64,000 bases of DNA, taken from positions 9,559,724 through 9,623,723 of the forward strand of contig OU744736.1 in the NCBI GenBank assembly GCA_916613615.1, written 5' to 3'. Of this stretch, positions 58,083 through 64,000 are shown piece after piece (positions within the stretch are counted from its first letter, which is position 1; the number at the start of each line of letters is the position of its first letter). The notes beneath the pieces are model-generated. The model was not told the DNA's origin, searched no databases, and saw nothing but the letters and a program-made list of their open reading frames with translations. This DNA is from Steromphala cineraria (Eukaryota; Mollusca; Gastropoda; Trochida; Trochidae). The position numbers and the translations under genes are program-made.

Positions 58083-58800
58083 GAAAAATAGAGTCATGGG
58101 TTCTGGAGCTCATCAGGCTATCTAAAAATTTTCAGCAATAGAACATGAACGTTCAGTAAAAATTTCTGGACCTTTTGCTTTTGGAAGAAGATAAAACTAA
58201 GTCTTCATGGCTAGCCTCTTTGGCCGTTATTAGAGATCGCTGGGTCACCAAATCTAAAATATAAACTCACGGGCAAAAGAAAGGTTTCACCTTAGTTGAT
58301 TTCATCATATACATAATTTTCAATTACAAATATTTTCATCTTTAGACGTCGTACGCTAAAACAGAACAGTGCAAGCCTTTAGTTATCAATCAAAGAATAC
58401 TTCTGGACGTGTTTGATTTTTTTTTTTTTTTTTTTTTGAAAATTAATTTTAATAAACAACAAATGGCCATCGATATATAAGCTATATTTTACTAAAAATC
58501 ACAAAACAAACCTTGTTTTCCACTCATTTACACCCTTTTGAACATGGTAGGGGTCATGTTGGTGTAAATTTCATTTTTTACCCCGGTCTTCTTTAAAAAA
58601 AGATATCTTAACAAAAAATGAATCAATCAACGATCAATTCATATGAAATATTGTAGATATGATTAGTGTTGATGATTCCATAATCAAATGCGTCATATGT
58701 ATTTCAAATCGTTGTAAAATCGAAACCAACTGAGGTGAAACCTTTCTTTTGCCCGTGAGTTTATAATCCCATCTGTCTAAGGTATCTAAAGAAGACACTG
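58083..58800 (+). mobile_element. Old 145-bp-family remnant split by a TIR element
   Basis: 'atagagtcatgggttctgg', 'agctcatcaggct' and 'ctttggccgttattagagat' are decayed 145-family landmarks at 58083-58260. They resume at 58766 with 'atcccatctgtctaaggtat'. Confidence 0.55.
58262..58766 (+). mobile_element. TIR element (mariner-like MITE), about 500 bp
   Basis: Ends 'aactcacgggcaaaagaaag' plus 'gtttcacctta' and the complement at 58726-58764, with TA dinucleotides outside. Contains a poly(T) run at about 58421-58437. No coding capacity. Confidence 0.7.
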
Positions 58801-59164
58801 TGGGGAACAACACAGTAAGCGGTCGGACGGCTATCTGATACAAGACTACTGGAGGTGTGGGGAAGTAAGGTAGTGTCATACAGGAGACCACTGAAATGTG
58901 TCGTCTACTTTAACTGGGTGAGGAATACATTGGGACTAGCACAGCTCATGTACGGAAGTGAGACACTAACACACAAGATAACTGACAGATGTCATAATCT
59001 ACTCCAGCTGGATAAGGACGGCAAAAAGATGTCTATCGTTCCGCTGCTGCTGCTATTGAAACTTGTGTGTCAATGGAAGGCACTGACAGACCAAGGTATG
59101 ATGCCACTGGTCTACTCAAGTTTGGTGAGGATAGCCGTGAGATGTCTGTGGCCTTGCTGCTGCT

Positions 59165-59640
59165 GCTGATGATCCTGGTGTGTGGAGTCCTCAGAAGTGG
59201 GTCCTCTATTCACTCCTGGTCTAATCAAGTTGGGTGAGGACAGCAGTGACAGGTCCTCGGCCTTGCTGCTGCCACTGATGATCCTGGTGTGTAGAAATAA
59301 GGCTCTAACAGATCCAGATATGGTGGAGTCCTCAGTTTTTGCTCCTGGTCTTATATAGTTGGGTGAGGACAGCAGTGACAGGTCGTGGCCTTGCTGCTGT
59401 CGCTAATGATGCAGGTGTGTGAAAATAAGGATCTAACAGATCCAGATATGTTGGAGTCCTCAGGTGCGGGTCCTGTATTTGCTCCTGGTCTAATAAAGTT
59501 GGGTGAGGACAACAATGACAGGTCCGTGGCCTTGCTGCTGCTGCTAATGATCCTGGTGTGTGGAAGTAAGGCTCTAACAGATTGTGCTGGTCCTGTAACT
59601 GACTCTGGTCTACTCTAGTTGGGTGAGGAAGGCAGTGAGA
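59165..59640 (-). repeat. Minisatellite in and beyond the M1AP stop codon
   Basis: About four units of 118-142 bp are aligned by 'gttgggtgaggacagcagtg' (59229, 59358, 59500, and variant 59618) and 'gatcctggtgtgtgg'. The rightmost unit contains the last codons and stop of M1AP. The others lie in the predicted 3' UTR. Confidence 0.75.
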
Positions 59641-59774
59641 GGTCTGCGGGTCCGCTGATGCTGCTGATGTTGTTGTCGCTGATGCTGTGTGTTGTATACA
59701 GTGAAGGTGGAGGGTGTAACGGGGGACGACACTCCTCGCATCTTGCTCATCGGGCCTCCGCTTCTCTGGAGATC
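59610..59774 (-). CDS. M1AP: M1AP last exon
   Basis: Acceptor tttaatgcag. Encodes DLQRSGGPMSKMRGVSSPVT, a Gln/His repeat and LTQLE, then TAG at 59612-59610. Confidence 0.75.
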   Translation of the reverse strand, partial: DLQRSGGPMSKMRGVSSPVTPSTFTVYNTQHQRQQHQQHQRTRRPLTAFLTQLE

Positions 59775-62700
59775 CTGCATTAAAACAACAATTCATTCAA
59801 AGTATTGTCTCTAGCGGGATACATTACCTTGTTCAAGAGAGAGACACAATGATTAACGCTGGGTCAGGTTCAAATATGATGGTAGTGTACAAAACAAGCT
59901 TTAAAACTAGCCAGCCCAAAAGCTGTTATTTGTAAATTTTAATGGTAAAATTTAAGAAAACATTAAAAAGTTATCATCCTGTACCAAAAGTAACCAGGTA
60001 CTGGGTCCGCAAGCAACCTTATTTCATACACTGATAATGAACAACAATTAATTCATTTATTGTAAAAAAAGGCTATATAACCTTTGAAATTTATAATTAT
60101 AACAAAATTATGATCAACCTTCAAAGATTTCATTGCTCTTAGGAATGTTTATACATTTTTAAGTACTGATTTGCATAGGAGTTAAGTAATCAAATAGAAT
60201 CATTTACGCTATGAATCCAACGTAAGATGTTTTGGCAATTCCTTACATTTCCTAAACTTCGAGTAAACAGTTACATGACAACAAATATTTCCCCAATTTC
60301 TTCCATGAATAGGGTTATTGTACCTGTCCATTGTCCAAAAGAGTCAGATGCCGATAATAAATTAAAATGTTGAATGAAGGAAATAGATATCAAAACAAAC
60401 TTTTGATAAAAACGTCATGCAGAAATGCAGAAATTACCCATATAATGGTTTCAGGTCAAGAGTGTTTGAAGTTCGGGAGACCTTGGTTAGTTTCTCATCA
60501 CCATGAAGAACCTCTCACTGTAGTCTGCCCAGTGTGATTTTTTTTAAACACTTTACTTCATATCAGAAACAAATCATGACACCAAAATTATCGCCCACAG
60601 TCTAAAGCTATTCCTACATTGTGCAGTGAGACCGACCTGTTCCAGCTCCCTCTTCTTTGACTGAACTGGCCCTCGACCACGAGTCTGAAACTTCAGTGAG
60701 TCGTACAGACCAGAGTCTAGTGTCAGTGGGTTGAATGAGTCCAGAAGCTCCACCTGGTGTCAGAACATTCATTATGTACCAGGCAACAAAATTAATGTTA
60801 AAAAATGTACAGGAAATCTTGAATTAGCTGAATATAGTGTACTTGATGTTTCATTTTTTAGGGATTTGTTCAAGTGGGTGACCTTTGGGTAGGGCTGCAA
60901 CGATTCGGTTCAATGCACCAAGAATCGAACCGAATCAATTGAATCGAATCGAAGTTTGTTGATCGAAAATCGAACCGAGATGGCAAATATCATTTACATG
61001 GCAGAATTTGTATATAAACTTTCTGATTTACCACACACAAACTGAAAAAAACCTGCGTCCAATCGTCCATTAACACAACGGAACCAATTCAACAGAATTC
61101 AATAGAATAACATTTTCTTGTAACAATTTTTTTTCATTTTAATACCTAAATAATTGTAGTTTATCAGATATGTTAATCGAATTGAAAATAATCGAATCGA
61201 GTGACTAGAATCGAAAATCGAACCGAATCGAAGGACAAGTGAATCGTTGCAGCCCTACCTTTGGGAAGAGAAGACTAGTCCTTATGTCAACAAGAACTAC
61301 CAAACAATGACAGAGTCACAGAATAAACCACTGACCTGGTCCAGCACCGAGCCAACCATCTCAAGACTCTCCTCCCCAGGTTCCTCCACCCCAGGTGAGT
61401 CCAAGGACGGCAGGAGCAGCTCCTGGCTTGACACAGACTTCAGGAGCAGCGAGTTGGAGGGGCCTGGGAGCAGTACAAACCAGCCACCAGGTGGCGGGCC
61501 ACAGTTCCGACTGGGAGGCTCGGGGAGTAGCTGACCAAGCAGTACCTGATCCTTGGGAAAGGGTAATATAATCGTATCAATAGCTTGGGAAAAATGGATT
61601 GGGAAGGAAATTTGGGAGAGATTCATTATATATGACTTAATGAAGCCAAGTGGTAAATAGGATTTGAGTTACAGAGAGTAGGTAACTCAAACGGTGATGT
61701 TCAAACCTCACTGGAGGAAACATTACAAGTTACATTACATTGATGGATCAAGTGATCTATATAGAGTTGATATTGAGTAAAAGTAAAAGTAAAGATGAAA
61801 AGTGTAGGACAGTGAACTTAATTCACTAAAAAAAATATTAGCTGATCCAAACAGCATCAATTCAATAGTTGATGTAGTATCACCCCTCCCAACCAATCTG
61901 CATTTTATTTAACAATATTTGGTTCCATATGATGATTATGTAAACAAATTTGACCAACCCTGTTCTTGAGCTGTGTACAGAGAGAGGAGAATGTCAGCTG
62001 GTTCCTCTCTAGCTCCTCCCACTCTACCCGCCAACATGACGTTGCCGTGACCACCATTGGCTGTAATATAAGGTTTTTGACATATATGCACACATAGGCA
62101 CAAAAAGAATTTCCAATGTACAATGTTTTGCATACAAAGAATTATAATTCTATAACCATTTATATTATAAATGTTATCAAGATGAAACTCACCATGCCGT
62201 AGAGGACAGACTCACAGATCTGTTGGGCGGGTATGAGTCCGGTGACCTTGACCCTGTGAACTGGGAGTGAGATTCCGGCAGCCTTGGATGTTGACACAAA
62301 CACAAGCTTACAGGTGGCGCTTTCAGGGTGCAGAGTCTGGGGTAGGGAGAAGGGAACAGAGACTTTATACTTTCATTAGTAGTGTGCTGAAGCTTTTCAG
62401 ATTATATATACTGACAAGATAACCTCAATATCATTAAAATCATTCTCTCCCCACAGAGGTACATGTAGCTCAAGACATGAAATATTGATCCAATCTCTTT
62501 TTGAATAAGGCCAGTTTGCAGGCCAAAAAAGAAGAACTCCAATTGGATGTAAAGAAAGTAAGTAGCAATCAGCGACTCTTTTCAAAGTAAAAATGTTGGC
62601 AACTGAATTATGGCAAGGGCTTAGTACCGGTAGTTGGTACTCAACAAGAAACACCCTTTTCATGTTTTCTATGTGTTCATTGGCTGAATTGTTTCAAATG

Positions 62701-63557
62701 GATTATGATGCAAATTTTTGCTCCTAGAGAAACCTGCAAGAAACCAGTGAACTGGGCATATTTCAAGAGAGGTTGGTTAAATATTTCATGAAATGAGCTA
62801 CCTTTGATGGGAGAGAATGCAGTATATATATTATTCCTAAAGAAATTTCTTGTAACATCAATAATGCTGCATTTAACGCATGCTACATTGATTTTGTTAT
62901 GGTGCAGCGTTTCGTACAGATACAGAGATCAAGGGAACAGATAATCAGTTATAAGAGATTTTATACCTTTGTCAGTAGTGGGGTTAAGCCTCTATCAGAC
63001 TATGTCATTTGCAGGATTTTTTCCATGAGATCATATGCTCATGTGGTTGTAATTTGATTGTTAAAATTATCTCTGATTACCTGAATATATACATTCATTT
63101 TTTATTGGTAAATTTCACTCAAACAGTCTACTTTATTGGTGTCTGGTACAAAAGAGGGACCAAAAAAAGGGAAACCAAAAATATAAAATTGAAAAGAAGT
63201 TGAAACCTCCAAAAGGCACATCTACATAATATGGAGAGGATGTAAATTTGGTGAAGATTGGTTATGTAATTTCAGAGTTACTTTGAATCTGCATTGTAAA
63301 ACTTACATATGCTGTGTGGTTGGGAAGCTGTGCTGGGTTAAGGATCCGAAAATAAAAAATTGAAAAGAAGTCGAAACCTCAAAAAGGCACTTCTATTTGA
63401 TATGAAGAGGATGTAAATTTGGTGAAGATTGGTCATGTAATTTCAGAATAACTTTGAATCTGCATTGTAAAACTTACATATGCTGTGTGGTTTGGAAGTT
63501 GTGCTGGGTTTAGGATCCGCTCTCGGAGGTCACACTTAACAACCATCCTCTCCTCAT
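59610..63557 (-). CDS. M1AP: M1AP orthologue (meiosis 1 associated protein), 3' six exons
   Basis: Exons in transcript order are 63557-63478, 62336-62193, 62060-61959, 61545-61336, 60753-60637 and 59774-59610. Each has AG/GT borders, and all junctions after the first are phase 0. They give 271 residues plus TAG. Vertebrate M1AP landmarks occur in order: VKCDLRERIL, ICESVLYGMP, TSCWRVEWEELERNQ, VLLPGPSNSLLLK, SSQELLLPS, VGSVLDQVELLDSFNPL. The tail is Gln/His-rich and ends RPLTAFLTQLE. In mammals M1AP is needed for meiosis I and male fertility and works with the SHOC1-TEX11-SPO16 recombination complex. The same role here is inference. The 5' exons are beyond 64000. Introns carry a hAT MITE and a family-A MITE. 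Confidence 0.88.
60637..60753 (-). CDS. M1AP: M1AP exon
   Basis: Acceptor ctgacaccag, donor gtcggt. 39 codons from VELLDSFNPLTLD to KKRELEQ. Confidence 0.85.
60890..61257 (+). mobile_element. hAT-like MITE in an M1AP intron, 8-bp target duplication
   Basis: Ends TAGGGCTGCAACGATTC and the exact complement. cctttggg is duplicated at 60882-60889 and 61258-61265. The interior is rich in gaatcgaa motifs. 368 bp, no coding capacity. Confidence 0.92.
61336..61545 (-). CDS. M1AP: M1AP exon
   Basis: Acceptor aaggatcag, donor gtcagt. 70 codons, VLLGQLLPEP to GSVLDQ. GC-richer than its flanks. Confidence 0.9.
61959..62060 (-). CDS. M1AP: M1AP exon
   Basis: Acceptor tatattacag, donor gttggt. 34 codons, PMVVTATSCWRVEWEELER to QLKNR, the most conserved part. 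Confidence 0.9.
62193..62336 (-). CDS. M1AP: M1AP exon
   Basis: Acceptor ctaccccag, donor gtgagt. 48 codons, TLHPESATCKLVFVS to CESVLYGM. Confidence 0.88.
62441..62819 (+). mobile_element. MITE family A, copy 4 (M1AP intron)
   Basis: Ends cattctctccccacagagg and gatgggagagaatg. 379 bp, and the most diverged of the full-length copies. Confidence 0.65.
63188..63519 (+). repeat. 171-bp tandem duplication capturing half an M1AP exon
   Basis: Copy 1 (63188-63347) and copy 2 (63359-63519) align from 'tgaaaagaagt.gaaacctc' to 'tgctgggtt.aggatccg', offset 171 bp. Copy 2 contains the 3' 42 bp of exon 63478-63557 and its splice donor. Copy 1 therefore carries a duplicated donor and half-exon inside the intron. 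Confidence 0.85.
63478..63557 (-). CDS. M1AP: M1AP exon (most 5' in the window)
   Basis: Acceptor tatgttgtag, donor gtaagt. Starts in phase 1. Encodes EERMVVKCDLRERILNPAQL and on to HTAY. Confidence 0.82.
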
Positions 63558-63569
63558 CTACAACATACA

Positions 63570-64000
63570 GACATAGGCTTGTTACAGGATTTGACATAAG
63601 CACTTTGAGGAAGCAAATTTGCTACCACAAAATGTATTTTTCTACCTTATTAAAGAACTTAAACTTGCTACCTTGAATTCAATGAAATGCTTTTGTTGAT
63701 TTTGCTATTGTCAATAATAAACATCAGACCTCCTATTTGCACTTTCAATAGTAAATAATTTCACACTCTGAAGTTTACACATATCCTCGAACGTTGATTG
63801 GTCTAGGGCATGGTCATGTGATCGAAGATTCATCGATTCATTTCCCATGAACTCACAAAAACAGTGTTCATACGTGTGTGAACGTTGACCGGAACTACTT
63901 TGATTCTCCGTCCAACATCAAACCAAATGTTATTCAAGAATTTGTTAGTACAAATTACCAATGGAATTGTAATTATAGCTTTATTTTCCAAGTAGATTAT
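63570..64000. other. M1AP intron sequence, no exon seen
   Basis: No further conserved M1AP segment was recognised before the window edge. A CpG-containing stretch at 63785-63900 has no coding signal. Confidence 0.4.

Noticed and set aside
58855..59618. ORFs with Leu-rich runs (plus strand), and the 154-codon minus-strand ORF at 59332-59796
   Set aside because: These are out-of-frame translations of the M1AP 3' minisatellite. The phase-0 frame from the spliced exon reads to the TAG at 59610.
61247..61534. 95-codon plus-strand ORF
   Set aside because: It is the antisense shadow of the M1AP exon at 61336-61545.

Overview
This is a repeat-dense, AT-rich, intron-bearing metazoan nuclear window with no bacterial-style gene layout. 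The repeats point to a mollusc: tRNA-headed SINE, dispersed AGGTCA-rich repeats, gtccgtccgt-type elements, and CR1/RTE-like LINE tails. Whether it is a bivalve or a gastropod cannot be settled here. Most open reading frames that a six-frame scan finds are chance ORFs. The real coding content is split into short exons that I assembled from splice sites, reading phase and protein resemblance.

Two host genes are well supported. The first, at 40832-46510 (+), has five exons whose phases join exactly into a complete 239-residue protein: signal peptide, a six-cysteine PAN/apple-like module, and a beta-sandwich module resembling the N-terminal part of FBXL4. The second, at 59610-63557 (-), is the 3' half of an M1AP (meiosis 1 associated protein) orthologue: six exons, 271 residues and the stop codon, with the 5' exons beyond the right edge. 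Weaker candidates are a terminal exon at 9099-9243 (+), a terminal exon at 37665-37807 (-), a 57-residue open frame at 38479-38652 (+), and a decayed C2H2 zinc-finger gene at about 20525-21580 (+).

Mobile DNA dominates. The left edge (1-1075, -) holds an intact, edge-truncated gag-type ORF of a DIRS/Ngaro-like tyrosine-recombinase retrotransposon. A complete PIF/Harbinger element (49218-51341) carries a decayed transposase and is bounded by TTA duplications. LINE fragments lie at 15.9-16.4, 25.0-25.3 and 41.65-41.86 kb, and a tRNA-Asp-like SINE at 42.94-43.27 kb. Several MITE families occur: a TTAA-flanked family (3 copies), a 9-bp-TSD family (4 copies), a hAT-like copy, a mariner-like copy, and a CCCGGG-rich one.

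The most striking repeats are mobile elements built around a 145-bp minisatellite (7.66-8.75, 28.86-30.40, 30.76-33.77, 34.20-34.60 and 53.91-55.93 kb, plus a remnant at 58.1 kb). Beside them are Helitron-like elements packed with AGGTCA direct repeats (24.3-28 and 56.3-57.7 kb). Nested insertions give relative ages: a 179-bp foldback insert with a 13-bp target duplication, Harbinger inside a MITE, a mariner-type MITE inside the Harbinger transposase, and a 0.3-kb retroposon inside a 145-bp array.
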